38,384 bases of DNA, from assembly GCA_964537285.1 (NCBI GenBank), contig CAZHZT010000046.1, positions 1 to 38,384 of the forward strand, written 5' to 3'. Position numbers and translations under genes: made by a program. The notes under the pieces are model-generated. The model was not told the origin of the DNA. It searched no databases and saw nothing but the letters and a program-made list of their open reading frames with translations. Origin of the DNA: CAZHZT01 sp964537285. Its GTDB lineage: Bacteria; Bacteroidota; Bacteroidia; Chitinophagales; Saprospiraceae. Below are positions 17,001 to 25,760 of the stretch, in pieces. Position 1 is the stretch's first letter. Each line of letters begins with the position of its first letter.

Positions 17001-17032
17001 TTGCTTTCACATATCAATACCCCCTATCTTTG
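17001..17032 (+). promoter_or_regulatory. Promoter of the SPOR-like gene
   Basis: TTG at 17001-17003, a 21-base spacer and TATCTTTG at 17025-17032, an exact match to the Bacteroidota TTTG/TAnnTTTG pattern at the -7 box. Transcription would start about 20 bases before the ATG at 17059. Confidence 0.65.
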
Positions 17033-17058
17033 CGTTTTGAAACAAAAATGTTATTGAT

Positions 17059-18789
17059 ATGATGAAAAGCTTGTGGTTAGCTATTGCCGTTCCAATTACT
17101 CTACTTCTTTCCATTCAGAATGCCTCCTCACAAAATAATTTCTACACAATATACATTGGCACCTTTGTCAATGCCGAAAGCAGTGATTTTGACAAATTAA
17201 GAGACATTGGCTTTATCTATGCCGAAGACTATGATAACAGCCTGAAAAAAATCTACCTCGGGGGATTTACCTCAAGAGAAAAAGCGGAAAAAATACTGCC
17301 AAGCCTTCAAAACAAAGGCTATGTAGATGCTTTTATCAGCAGAAAAATAGCTAATGAAGCTAATCAGGTAGCTGTTATCCAAATTGGCATGGAACCCTCC
17401 AAGGGCAGTATCAACTGGTCGCGCTACGCTCAGGCAGGCCCCTTGTATGTGAACATTATCAACGATCAAATGAAAATCGTCACAGGCCTCTATCGCAACC
17501 TTCAAGAAGCTAAAGAATTACTCCCTAATGTTCAAAATTCAGGATTTAGCGATGCTTTCGTAAAAACAGTTAGCCGGGATCGACTCATCAGGCTCTCCGA
17601 ATTCGAAACAAGAGGCGTAAGACCTTCTAAACAGGCAGGCATTGTAAATCGATCAGATGGATATTCAAACAATACCGAGCTTAGGGAATATGCCGATACC
17701 GAAAGCCGCATTGAAAACTTTAGAGGAACCACCGAATATGGAGAAACAGGCGGGAGGATTTTGGTAAATGACAATCAAAGAAGTGATTTATCTAAGCCGT
17801 CTGTCCGTTCAAGTGTCAAAAGGACATCGGCCATTGAGCTTCAAAAAGTGCTTAAAAGTGTAAATGCATACAAAAGCAGCCTAGATGGACTTTATGGATC
17901 CGGAACAAGAAAAGCCTACGATTCATACACGAGCAATAGCTGGGAATGGAGAAAATACGCCTTGATCGCCAACCAATTACCTCCACCACAGCCTGGCGAT
18001 GCTTCCAGTCAACTTGAGGCAGCCATCCAGAACATTATTAGCAACCCAAGAGGCAGTCGAATTGACCTGGAGAGTTCCCGGGAACCCATTGCACAAGCCT
18101 ACGTTGCTTACATGATGTTCATGAACAACGAAAGTCGCATCTTAATTGATGAGCTCATGAATACAGCTCTCCGCAATGCTTATAAATCTCCTCTTGCCCG
18201 AAGCAGAGCTCCGATTGATACTCGTATGACCTACTCCTATCAATCACTTAGCCAACTTCTGTTGCACCTGAGGTACATTCATGCCGCAGATCCTGCCGGG
18301 CCTTCTGTTCCATGCTGGTTGTTTGACCTGCACCCTAAAGAAGCAGGTGAGGCATTCAACACAAGTTACGGCGCAGATTTCACCATCCAGGGCTGTGATG
18401 GTTTCTTAAGTTGGGAAGAACTGAAAATTTTACAAACCCTTGCAACCGAACTTAACCCAACTGGGATCTCTGGAGTTAATAACCGCGAGTTGATCGAGAA
18501 TCAAAACAGACGTATAGGCCTTTTCCTTGCGCCCCAATTGCTTAATGCCCGGGAAGCTTCTACCATTGAATTATGGAATGATCGCCTCTGGAAAGTACTG
18601 GAAGCCTGGGGCGCTCGCGACCCGTTGCACCAAAAAATACTAACTCCTTTTAAAGTTTCTTTCTACCAATCTCAAGTATTGCTTGAGGATTACTACATGA
18701 ACAAAGGCATTAAATATCAGGATGCTAAATTCCTGTCCCTTTATACTATTAATACCATTATTCAGCCTTACCTTAAAAATTATTTGTAA
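17059..18789 (+). CDS. Exported protein with tandem SPOR-like repeats and a peptidoglycan-binding-like motif
   Basis: 576 residues with a signal peptide (about 1-24, ending ASSQ). Residues 25-175 hold two tandem repeats of SPOR type, with FYTIYIGTF, then KIYLGGFTSREKAEKILPSL and YVDAFISRK in the first, and a second copy with LYRNLQEAKELLPNVQ and FSDAFVKTV. SPOR domains bind denuded peptidoglycan. Near residues 255-290, LQKVLKSVNAYKSSLDGLYGSGTRKAY resembles a peptidoglycan-binding type 1 motif. The C-terminal 250 residues are helical and unrecognised. It is likely a periplasmic cell-wall or division-associated protein. An adjacent ATG at 17062 could also serve. Confidence 0.78.
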   Translation: MMKSLWLAIAVPITLLLSIQNASSQNNFYTIYIGTFVNAESSDFDKLRDIGFIYAEDYDNSLKKIYLGGFTSREKAEKILPSLQNKGYVDAFISRKIANEANQVAVIQIGMEPSKGSINWSRYAQAGPLYVNIINDQMKIVTGLYRNLQEAKELLPNVQNSGFSDAFVKTVSRDRLIRLSEFETRGVRPSKQAGIVNRSDGYSNNTELREYADTESRIENFRGTTEYGETGGRILVNDNQRSDLSKPSVRSSVKRTSAIELQKVLKSVNAYKSSLDGLYGSGTRKAYDSYTSNSWEWRKYALIANQLPPPQPGDASSQLEAAIQNIISNPRGSRIDLESSREPIAQAYVAYMMFMNNESRILIDELMNTALRNAYKSPLARSRAPIDTRMTYSYQSLSQLLLHLRYIHAADPAGPSVPCWLFDLHPKEAGEAFNTSYGADFTIQGCDGFLSWEELKILQTLATELNPTGISGVNNRELIENQNRRIGLFLAPQLLNAREASTIELWNDRLWKVLEAWGARDPLHQKILTPFKVSFYQSQVLLEDYYMNKGIKYQDAKFLSLYTINTIIQPYLKNYL

Positions 18790-18811
18790 GAACGAAAATG
18801 ATTTATCTTTG
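18783..18811 (+). promoter_or_regulatory. Promoter of trhO
   Basis: TTTG at 18783-18786, a 17-base spacer and TATCTTTG at 18804-18811. The -33 box overlaps the end of the previous gene. It suggests trhO has its own transcript although it lies only 66 bases downstream of that gene. Confidence 0.6.
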
Positions 18812-18855
18812 CGGATTACCAGGCAACTTGCAATTGTCCACGTAAAAGCAGAAAA

Positions 18856-19875
18856 ATGAAACTACACAACAAAATCAACAATGAGGAGCTAAAGGTGAAG
18901 ATGCTCCAAAGTCAGGAAAAGCGCATTACTCTTTCCTTTTATCAATATGCGCAAATTGAAAACCCTGAAGCCTTCCGTAATAAAATTTACCAGGAATGGT
19001 GCAAGCTTGGTGTGTTTGGCCGGGTTTATGTAGCCGGGGAAGGAATAAATGGGCAAATCTCTGTTCCTGAAGATAATTTTGAGGCTTTTAAAGAAGTGCT
19101 CTACCAAATTCCATTTCTCAAGGGAATCAGATTGAATATAGCCATCGAGGATGACGGAAAGTCCTTTTACAAGCTTAAGATAAAAGTCCGGCCTAAAATT
19201 GTAGCCGATGGGCTAAATGATGAGTCCTTTGATGTGACTAAAAGAGGAGTGCCTCTAAGCGCCGAGGCTTATAATCAATTAACAGAACAAAATGACACTA
19301 TTGTAGTCGATATGCGCAATCACTACGAAAGTGAGGTAGGCCACTTTGAAAATGCCATCCTGCCAGATGTAGAGAACTTCAGAGATGCATTGCCATTAGT
19401 GGAAGACATGCTGAAAGAAGAAAAGGATCACAACATCATCATGTACTGTACGGGAGGGATCCGATGTGAAAAAGCAAGCGCCTACTACTTGCACAGAGGC
19501 TTTAAAAAGGTACATATGGTCGAAGGTGGCATCATTGAATATACGCGCCAATGTAAAGAAAAAGGATTGCCTAATAAATTTATTGGGAAAAACTTTGTGT
19601 TCGATGAAAGAATGGGAGAACGAATCAGTGAAGAGGTTATCGCCAATTGCCATCAATGCGGAAAGCCGTGCGATCTGCATGTTAATTGCGCTAATGATGC
19701 ATGCCACATTCTTTTTATCCAATGCCCGGATTGCGCGGAAAAGTACAATGCTTGTTGCTCCGAAAAATGCCAGGATTTTCTTGAACTACCAGAGGAAGAG
19801 CGATTGGAGCTTCGCAAAACAATGACCTTCAATGGAACTAATAATGGTAAGAGCAGGCTCGTACAAACGGGTTAA
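18856..19875 (+). CDS. trhO: Oxygen-dependent tRNA uridine(34) hydroxylase TrhO (rhodanese family, YceA)
   Basis: Hydroxylates uridine 34 in tRNA anticodons, a step toward mo5U/cmo5U-type modification. The 339 residues contain the N-terminal acylphosphatase-like domain (GRVYVAGEGINGQISV), a rhodanese domain with the active loop MYCTGGIRCEKA (C198, C204), and a C-terminal zinc-type cysteine cluster (CHQCGKPCDLHVNC, then CPDCAEKY and CCSEKC). These match YceA/TrhO proteins, including the C-terminal Cys-rich extension of many members. The start is the first ATG, supported by the promoter at 18783-18811. The gene is closed by the 70-bp palindrome at 19883-19952. Confidence 0.95.
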   Translation: MKLHNKINNEELKVKMLQSQEKRITLSFYQYAQIENPEAFRNKIYQEWCKLGVFGRVYVAGEGINGQISVPEDNFEAFKEVLYQIPFLKGIRLNIAIEDDGKSFYKLKIKVRPKIVADGLNDESFDVTKRGVPLSAEAYNQLTEQNDTIVVDMRNHYESEVGHFENAILPDVENFRDALPLVEDMLKEEKDHNIIMYCTGGIRCEKASAYYLHRGFKKVHMVEGGIIEYTRQCKEKGLPNKFIGKNFVFDERMGERISEEVIANCHQCGKPCDLHVNCANDACHILFIQCPDCAEKYNACCSEKCQDFLELPEEERLELRKTMTFNGTNNGKSRLVQTG

Positions 19876-19882
19876 ACTTGAG

Positions 19883-19978
19883 AAGAGAAGAGATTATCTT
19901 TAGATAGAGGCACGCGGCCGCGTGCCTCTATCTAAAGATAATCTCTTCTCTTGCCGGCAGCGACAAAATGAGATGCAC
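19883..19978. repeat. Family B repeat with a 70-bp perfect palindrome (B1)
   Basis: 19883-19952 is an uninterrupted palindrome of two 35-base arms with no loop; its centre is GCGGCCGC. To the right it carries GCAGCGACAAAATGAGATGC, the family B end also seen at 23239-23258 and 32601-32620. It lies between two convergent genes and could serve as a bidirectional terminator, but it has no poly-T. Confidence 0.92.
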
Positions 19979-19990
19979 ACTATTAAGCAG

Positions 19991-22900
19991 TTACAGAACA
20001 AGTCTATTAATATCATTCACATAGTACATATCTACCTCTCCTTTATTTTTAACCGTTATTTTGCCCCGATGCTCACATAAAAACAGCCCCCTTACTAATT
20101 TGTGGGTTGTGGAAGAAATATTTACTTTTCCGACTTCGCAGTGCTCTTCAAGGCGGGCTGCCACATTCACAGTATCTCCCCAGATATCATAGGCGAACTT
20201 TTTCACGCCAACGATACCCGCCACTACAGGCCCGGTATGAATACCAATACGCGCCTGAAACAAAGGATGCCCATTAAGCCTGTGATCTTTCCCCAACTGT
20301 AAAAGAAACTCCTGAACTTCGAGAGCTGCCCGAATGACTCTCGATGCAGGCTCACTACTTTCGCCATCAAAAGAAATACCACCTACACACATGTAAGCAT
20401 CGCCAATCGTTTTTATTTTCTCTAATTGGTATTTTTCCATGATTTGGTCGAACCCTCGGAAACAATTGTCAATCTCTGCTACCAATCGCTCAGGCTCCAA
20501 TGCTTCTGCAATCTTGGTAAAGCTCTTAAAATCAGAAAAAAACACCGTCACCTCCTCATGCCTTTTCGCCTTGGCTTTCCCATAACGCTTTAATTCTTCA
20601 GCGGTCTCCCGTGGAAGGATATTAAGCAACAGATCGTCCGACTTTTTCTTCTCTACCTCCAGCTCATGAGTTCTGGCTTTCACTTCAGCCTCTAGTATCC
20701 TTTCCCTAAGTTTCACTTGGTATATTCTGTATTGATTAACTCCCCAAAATAGCAAAGCAAGCAGGAAGGTAATCAATACAATAAACCAGGTATGCTTATA
20801 ATAGGGTTGACTGATGCTAATCGGCAACGCCAGTTCCTCTGTAACCCAGTTATTGAAGCCCGCAGAAGCTTTTAATCGAAACACATAGTCACCAGCAGGA
20901 ATGTTGTGATATCGAGCACTATTAATAGTTGAAGGCATAGACCAGTTATCATCAAACCCCTCCAACTTATAACTGAAATAGTTTTCCCTTGGCCCCCGAT
21001 AATCAGAAAGGGCAAACTCAAACGTAAAGAAACGGTCCCAGTGAGACAAAAGGAAGGGAGTGTCCTGAGGCAATAACTCCTCAAGCAGGATCAAGCTGTC
21101 TGCAGATCCATCAAAATGAGAGAAGGACGTAAGCATTGGCCTCCCTGGAAGCACCATTTCTTTTGTTTTTAAATGGGGGCCCGGGAAAAAAGCATTTACG
21201 CCGTTTAACCCCCCAAAGTACATACGTCCGTTACGGGCTTCGTAAAACGAAATTCGATTAAATTCATTTTCAGACAGGCCGTCATCCAGAAAAAAATTGA
21301 AGAACTTATTGTTTTTCAAAGACATCCGGCTAATCCCATGGTCAGTGCTGACCCAAAGACAAGAATCTCCTTCAAGTAGTAAACCATTAATAAAATCATT
21401 GCAAAGCCCATCGTCAATCGTATAAGTAGTTACTTCATTTTGCTTTGGGTTAAGGCAGGATAACCCATGTCCTGTTGCTAACCATAAGCGCCCCTGACTA
21501 TCTTCAGCTATAGCATTGACAATATTGCTATTCAAACCACTTTTTTGATCGAAGACTTTCAGCACGCCCTTTTCCTTGTCTAATTGAATCAAACCGTAGC
21601 GATAAGTCCCTATCCAAACGATTTGATCATTCTCTCCCTGGAATAAATACCTTATTTCTTCTACGGCATCTAACAAACCTGTTGGTTCCTTGTAAAGAGA
21701 GAGTTTCTTCCGATTCAAATCATAGCGGTAAATATCTCCCTCGTAGCCAAACCAGATTAATGGGTCGTCAAGCATAATGACCCCCTTATCAATTGGTGGT
21801 TGATCAATGAGCGTGTCAATGGTAAGGGATTGCAAGTTTATTCTACGGCCGTTTCCTGTCCAGAGAGCCCCTTTGTGGTATTTTAAGTCATAAGGAAAGT
21901 TAAAGAAAGAACGCTCATTAAAGAGTGGCTTAATATTGTTTTCTTCGGGATCAAGAACATGAATGGAGTTGTAGTAACTAATATAAATATTTCCGCTATC
22001 ATCCTCGGTGATGCCTCGGGTACTACAAAAACCATTACTACAGTTTTCGTGCCCACCACTTAAATAATTGGTAAAAAAGCGATTGGATTTAACTGCCTTG
22101 ATTAATCCATAATCAGAAGCGAACCAAATGACATTGGAACGATCTTTATAAATGTGTTTAATTGTCGTGATCCCTTTAGTATACTGCTGAATAAGCTTGT
22201 TATAGTCAGTTAGCTTCCCGCTTCCCTTATTGAAATACCATAAATTATTCCTTCCTCCAATCCATATATCACCATTTTCCTCCACCAGGAAACAATCAAT
22301 TTCACTACTATCTATTTTTTTATTTAAGGGATGCGCACCAATCCCTTGCTCATCTGCATCCAGGTAATAGACATTTCCTGTATTAGAAAGAATCCAAAGG
22401 CCGTCCGTTTCACCTGTTTGCAAAGCAACGATATGCTCACTTTCTGATGAGGAAGGCAATTTAATCGTATCAATTGATTCACCTTCCTGATTAATTTTCA
22501 GAAGTTCATTGGTTGCGGATCCCACAAAAAAGTGATTTTTGTGAAAAAGCACCGGTTGATGCCCTACACTACCAGATAACTCCAGGAAACAAAGGGAAGA
22601 TTCTTCAGGATTTTTCCGGCAAACATAGAGGGTGTTGCGATTTTCCACAAAGGTGGAGTATCCAATCTCTTTTTCTGAGATAGAAAAGAAATGATTTGAA
22701 ACTCTTACGCGTTCACTGCCTTTCGGCTTTACATAAGAAACATTTTGATTGTACTGGCCGGTTTTGGGGTTAAAGGAGAGCACTTGATTATCACTGGTAA
22801 GCCAGATCAAGCCATCCTGGCCAATGTGCATATCCGTGAGATAATCAAAAGGTAAGGTGCGTTTATGATTGGTAGAACGGTACTGCCGAAAGCGATAGCC

Positions 22901-23098
22901 ATCAAATTTATTCAACCCGCTTAGAGTAGCCACCCAAATGAAGCCTTCCCTGTCTTGTTGAACTTTAAATATATGACGATGGGTCAAACCTTCTTCCTGT
23001 CCATAAATCTTAAACGATACATCTATAGGCTGTGCGTTAGTCGTCAAATAACACAAAAGACTAAAGAAAATACTAATTATACTGTTTTGCCAAACCAT
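19991..23098 (-). CDS. Receptor-type class III adenylate cyclase with Reg_prop propeller and Y_Y_Y domain
   Basis: 1035 residues. A signal peptide (ends TNAQP) leads into a periplasmic sensor built from Reg_prop propeller repeats (DREGFIWVATLSGLNKFDGY, DGLIWLTS, GDIWIGG, NVIWFASDYGL, GRLWLATGHGL, CLWVSTDHGI) and a Y_Y_Y domain (FSYKLEGFDDNWSM to AGDYVFRLKA), as in hybrid two-component sensors. A membrane helix at about 771-788 is followed by a coiled signalling helix (LLLNILPRETAEELKRYG) and a class III cyclase domain at about 850-1025. All key residues are present: metal D856 and D900, ATP-selecting K896 and D971, transition-state N978 and R982. It should make cAMP on binding an unknown external ligand. 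I chose ATG 23098 over 23158 because the signal peptide begins there. Confidence 0.93.
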   Translation of the reverse strand: MVWQNSIISIFFSLLCYLTTNAQPIDVSFKIYGQEEGLTHRHIFKVQQDREGFIWVATLSGLNKFDGYRFRQYRSTNHKRTLPFDYLTDMHIGQDGLIWLTSDNQVLSFNPKTGQYNQNVSYVKPKGSERVRVSNHFFSISEKEIGYSTFVENRNTLYVCRKNPEESSLCFLELSGSVGHQPVLFHKNHFFVGSATNELLKINQEGESIDTIKLPSSSESEHIVALQTGETDGLWILSNTGNVYYLDADEQGIGAHPLNKKIDSSEIDCFLVEENGDIWIGGRNNLWYFNKGSGKLTDYNKLIQQYTKGITTIKHIYKDRSNVIWFASDYGLIKAVKSNRFFTNYLSGGHENCSNGFCSTRGITEDDSGNIYISYYNSIHVLDPEENNIKPLFNERSFFNFPYDLKYHKGALWTGNGRRINLQSLTIDTLIDQPPIDKGVIMLDDPLIWFGYEGDIYRYDLNRKKLSLYKEPTGLLDAVEEIRYLFQGENDQIVWIGTYRYGLIQLDKEKGVLKVFDQKSGLNSNIVNAIAEDSQGRLWLATGHGLSCLNPKQNEVTTYTIDDGLCNDFINGLLLEGDSCLWVSTDHGISRMSLKNNKFFNFFLDDGLSENEFNRISFYEARNGRMYFGGLNGVNAFFPGPHLKTKEMVLPGRPMLTSFSHFDGSADSLILLEELLPQDTPFLLSHWDRFFTFEFALSDYRGPRENYFSYKLEGFDDNWSMPSTINSARYHNIPAGDYVFRLKASAGFNNWVTEELALPISISQPYYKHTWFIVLITFLLALLFWGVNQYRIYQVKLRERILEAEVKARTHELEVEKKKSDDLLLNILPRETAEELKRYGKAKAKRHEEVTVFFSDFKSFTKIAEALEPERLVAEIDNCFRGFDQIMEKYQLEKIKTIGDAYMCVGGISFDGESSEPASRVIRAALEVQEFLLQLGKDHRLNGHPLFQARIGIHTGPVVAGIVGVKKFAYDIWGDTVNVAARLEEHCEVGKVNISSTTHKLVRGLFLCEHRGKITVKNKGEVDMYYVNDINRLVL

Positions 23099-23212
23099 AT
23101 TGCCACTTTGCTTGTACAAAATAAGAATCCTTCTCAGGAATAAAAAATCAGATGACAAATCTTTCGTTAAAAAATTAAATTATCCAACTTGCAATCCCTA
23201 CAATGGGGCTCT

Positions 23213-23263
23213 TCATTTTGTCGCTGCCCCTGGAAAATGCAGCGACAAAATGAAATGCACCCA
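23213..23263. repeat. Family B repeat, short copy (B2)
   Basis: Perfect 15-base arms TCATTTTGTCGCTGC (23213-23227) and GCAGCGACAAAATGA (23239-23253) with an 11-base loop, then ATGCACCC. It shares the outer sequence of B1 and B3 but lacks their long central palindrome. It lies between the divergent cyclase gene and the exported-protein gene. Confidence 0.85.
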
Positions 23264-23336
23264 ATCAACGTTCAATAATCCAATAAATTTATGTTAAATT
23301 TAGCATTGTCATAGCATTCTTCATATTTTAAGAAAA

Positions 23337-24758
23337 ATGAAATATTTCATCACGATAATTATAAGCATTTTACTCTTTTTCTCTCTCAAAGCGCAGATAA
23401 TTTCCGTATCGGAAGGCCTCCCCTTCAAATCAGATGATATTTATGAACTCTTGGGCAGAAGTGGTGATCACTTTGTACTTTATCGCAATTCGCTCCTGGA
23501 ATTCGAATTCCTTGGTTTCAATGAACAACTAAGGCTGGATTGGAAAAAATCCTTCGAACTGTTTGGAAGAAGACCTAAAGTCCTTGATGTAGCCAGCGAC
23601 GGAGAACTCATCCACATTGTTTATCTGGTGAAAGAAAAAGGAATCACCAAATTATTAATGAACCAGTATGATATCGGCGCAAACTTTAAAGACTCTGTAA
23701 CAATCTATAACTACGGCAAACGCTACTATTCCCCGAACCCTTTTATCCAGTTCTCTGAAAACAAAACAGTGCTTACAGCCTATCATTTTGAAAAAGACAA
23801 GGGAATAGAAGCGCTCGCTTTTGATATAAATCGCTTTGATCTTCTATGGTATAAAAAACTGGAAAAAGGTATATACGAAGACATTAAGGACTTTCAACAA
23901 TCCCTGATTGATAATGATGGCAATCTTTATTTTGTTTTTTCTCAAAAAAACTTCAAATCCAAGAACGAAGAACATTATCTCGACATTTACAAACTCTCCA
24001 GCCTCACAGATGAGCCCTTACGAATTGCCATCCCTATGAAAGGATATTTCACTTATGACATTCTTTTTGAATTAGACGAACTCAACCAAAACCTGGTTGC
24101 CGCAGGCCTGTTTTCCAAAAATAATCGAAATATAGCCGATGGTACTTTTTTTCTTTCCATCTCTTTAGACGATTCTCGCTCTTTTATAATGCGTTTCGAA
24201 GAGTTCGAAGCATCTTTCGTCGAACGATTGATAGGAAATAAATCTAAACTAGAAACTAGTATAGAAGACGTAGATATCCAGGAAATTGTACTTAGACAGG
24301 ACGGAGGGATCCTGATGGTTGCAGAGTTGAATTATGCAGTCGAGCGATACTCGGGTACCAATGCAAGGCCTTATGCCTATGGCAGCAGCTACTCTATAAG
24401 CTATTTCTACGATGATATTTTCGTTTATTCAATACATCCCGACGGTAGCATTCACTGGAAAACGACTTTCTATAAAAAACAATTTTCCCAGGATGATGAT
24501 GGCTTTTACTCTTCTTATTACCTGGTAAAAACGCCTTTCAGCCTGCGTTTTCTCTTCAATGATGAGATAAAAAAAGAAAACACCGTGAGTGAGTACATTT
24601 TGAGTGGTTCCGGGAAATATACCCGCAATAGTGTAATGAGCACCAAAGGGCAAAAAATTAAGTTGCGCTTTGTAGATGCCCTCCAAACAGCTTCCGACGA
24701 AGTTTATGTCCCCAGTGATTTTAGAGGTAAACTTCGGCTGGTACGCATCAGATATTGA
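23337..24758 (+). CDS. Exported protein of unknown function, probably beta-propeller
   Basis: 473 residues starting with a clear signal peptide (MKYFITIIISILLFFSLKAQ). The mature part has repeated beta-strand segments with hydrophobic-aromatic spacing and short D/N-G turns (for example FDINRFDLLWYKKLEKG, NDGNLYFVFSQK, HPDGSIHWKTTFYKK), which suggests a propeller-like fold in the periplasm. I recognise no catalytic motif, lipobox or T9SS domain. It diverges from the receptor cyclase gene, with family B2 between them, so joint regulation is possible but not shown. It has no close operon partner downstream, since repeat C1 follows. Confidence 0.72.
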   Translation: MKYFITIIISILLFFSLKAQIISVSEGLPFKSDDIYELLGRSGDHFVLYRNSLLEFEFLGFNEQLRLDWKKSFELFGRRPKVLDVASDGELIHIVYLVKEKGITKLLMNQYDIGANFKDSVTIYNYGKRYYSPNPFIQFSENKTVLTAYHFEKDKGIEALAFDINRFDLLWYKKLEKGIYEDIKDFQQSLIDNDGNLYFVFSQKNFKSKNEEHYLDIYKLSSLTDEPLRIAIPMKGYFTYDILFELDELNQNLVAAGLFSKNNRNIADGTFFLSISLDDSRSFIMRFEEFEASFVERLIGNKSKLETSIEDVDIQEIVLRQDGGILMVAELNYAVERYSGTNARPYAYGSSYSISYFYDDIFVYSIHPDGSIHWKTTFYKKQFSQDDDGFYSSYYLVKTPFSLRFLFNDEIKKENTVSEYILSGSGKYTRNSVMSTKGQKIKLRFVDALQTASDEVYVPSDFRGKLRLVRIRY

Positions 24759-24817
24759 CCTTTTGGGTAAAAAACACACTCTGCTACTTCAATTAACTAG
24801 CACACGGATGAAAAAAG

Positions 24818-25109
24818 GCTGCTAGATGATTTTTCATTTGGTAAACGTTTTAAGAACAAAAAGCAGGCCGTTAGGCCTGCCTGATCGTAGCCCCAGGTTT
24901 TCCCGGGGAAAGGGTTTATACCTAATTTCTTCCGCGTAGCGGAAGCACACAACACAAGAGCAATGGCCTATGATGTGCTTCCGCTACGCGGAAGTTGGTC
25001 TCTATATCCTATACCCCTGGGAGAACCCAGGGCTACGATCAGACAGGCCTAACGGCCTGCTTTAAAGACTTCCCAAATTAATTTCGACCAAATGAAATTA
25101 TCTAGAACC
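24818..25109. repeat. Family C long palindromic repeat (C1)
   Basis: About 290 bp of nested inverted repeats. The outermost arms begin CTAGATGATT and end AATTATCTAG. Inside lie pairs such as GCAGGCCGTTAGGCCTGC with GGCCTAACGGCCTGC, and CCCAGGTTTTCCCGGG with CCCTGGGAGAACCCAGGG. The core has two copies of the 17-base palindrome CTTCCGCGTAGCGGAAG, separated by about 35 unrelated bases. It is the reverse-complement copy of 31196-31439. It fills the gap 24759-25192; I see no gene there. Confidence 0.92.
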
Positions 25110-25192
25110 AAATCTTTTTAAAGTTACATAAAAGAAATTAATATTGTATTAAATTTCCATCTTTAAGGAAACAAAACAAAGGGTTAATTCAT

Positions 25193-25726
25193 ATGCACCG
25201 AAATATCATTTTACTGCTTCTATCTATTATTTCTTATACTGCTTGCAATTCAGGCATCTCTCAGGATAATAATTCGTCAGACAATAGAGAGCTGATGTTG
25301 AGAGATATAAAAGCATGGGAAGATGCCATCCTTGGTAAAGGAAGTACAAATAAAGACTCTATGCTCATCTTAGTAGGCAAAATGGAGGCTTTTTCCCGGT
25401 CTTTTCAGCAAGATAGTCTGGCACCAATCATGCTGTTTAAGGGTGGGGATATTGCGCAGGGAGCCGGGAATGTTCCTTTAGCCATAGAGCTTTGGAGAAG
25501 GATTCAACGCGACTACAAGGACTTTGAAAAAATTCCAGAGACCATTTTCATGCAGGCGTTTACTGCCGAAACGCAGCTAGGAGATAAGATGTTTGCCAGA
25601 GCTTATTACAGCCGTCTGGTAAAACTTTATCCTAAACATCCGCTCGCTAAAGAAGCCCTAAGTGCCTTAAAAAATCTGAACAAATCGGATTTAGAAGTTA
25701 TTAAAAGCTTTGAGAAAGAAGACTAA
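25193..25726 (+). CDS. TPR-type lipoprotein
   Basis: 177 residues. Lipoprotein signal with lipobox YTAC (C18). The mature part is helical and contains TPR-like repeats (IQRDYKDFEKIPETIFMQAF, MFARAYYSRLVKLYPKHPLAKEALSALKNL), similar to the C-terminus of YbgF-type periplasmic proteins. It probably acts as a scaffold in the outer-membrane periplasm. A thioredoxin-fold gene follows after 34 bases on the same strand, so the two are likely one operon. No enzymatic motif is visible. Confidence 0.78.
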   Translation: MHRNIILLLLSIISYTACNSGISQDNNSSDNRELMLRDIKAWEDAILGKGSTNKDSMLILVGKMEAFSRSFQQDSLAPIMLFKGGDIAQGAGNVPLAIELWRRIQRDYKDFEKIPETIFMQAFTAETQLGDKMFARAYYSRLVKLYPKHPLAKEALSALKNLNKSDLEVIKSFEKED

Positions 25727-25760
25727 TATTGTATTAATCCTATATTGAAACACGTTTCTT

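Noticed and set aside
19991..23098. Hybrid two-component histidine kinase
   Set aside because: The sensor half matches that class, but there is no HisKA, ATPase or receiver domain; the output is a cyclase.
24818..25109. CRISPR array or insertion sequence
   Set aside because: Repeats are nested inverted, not regularly spaced direct repeats, and no Cas, transposase or Y1/RAYT gene is in the window.
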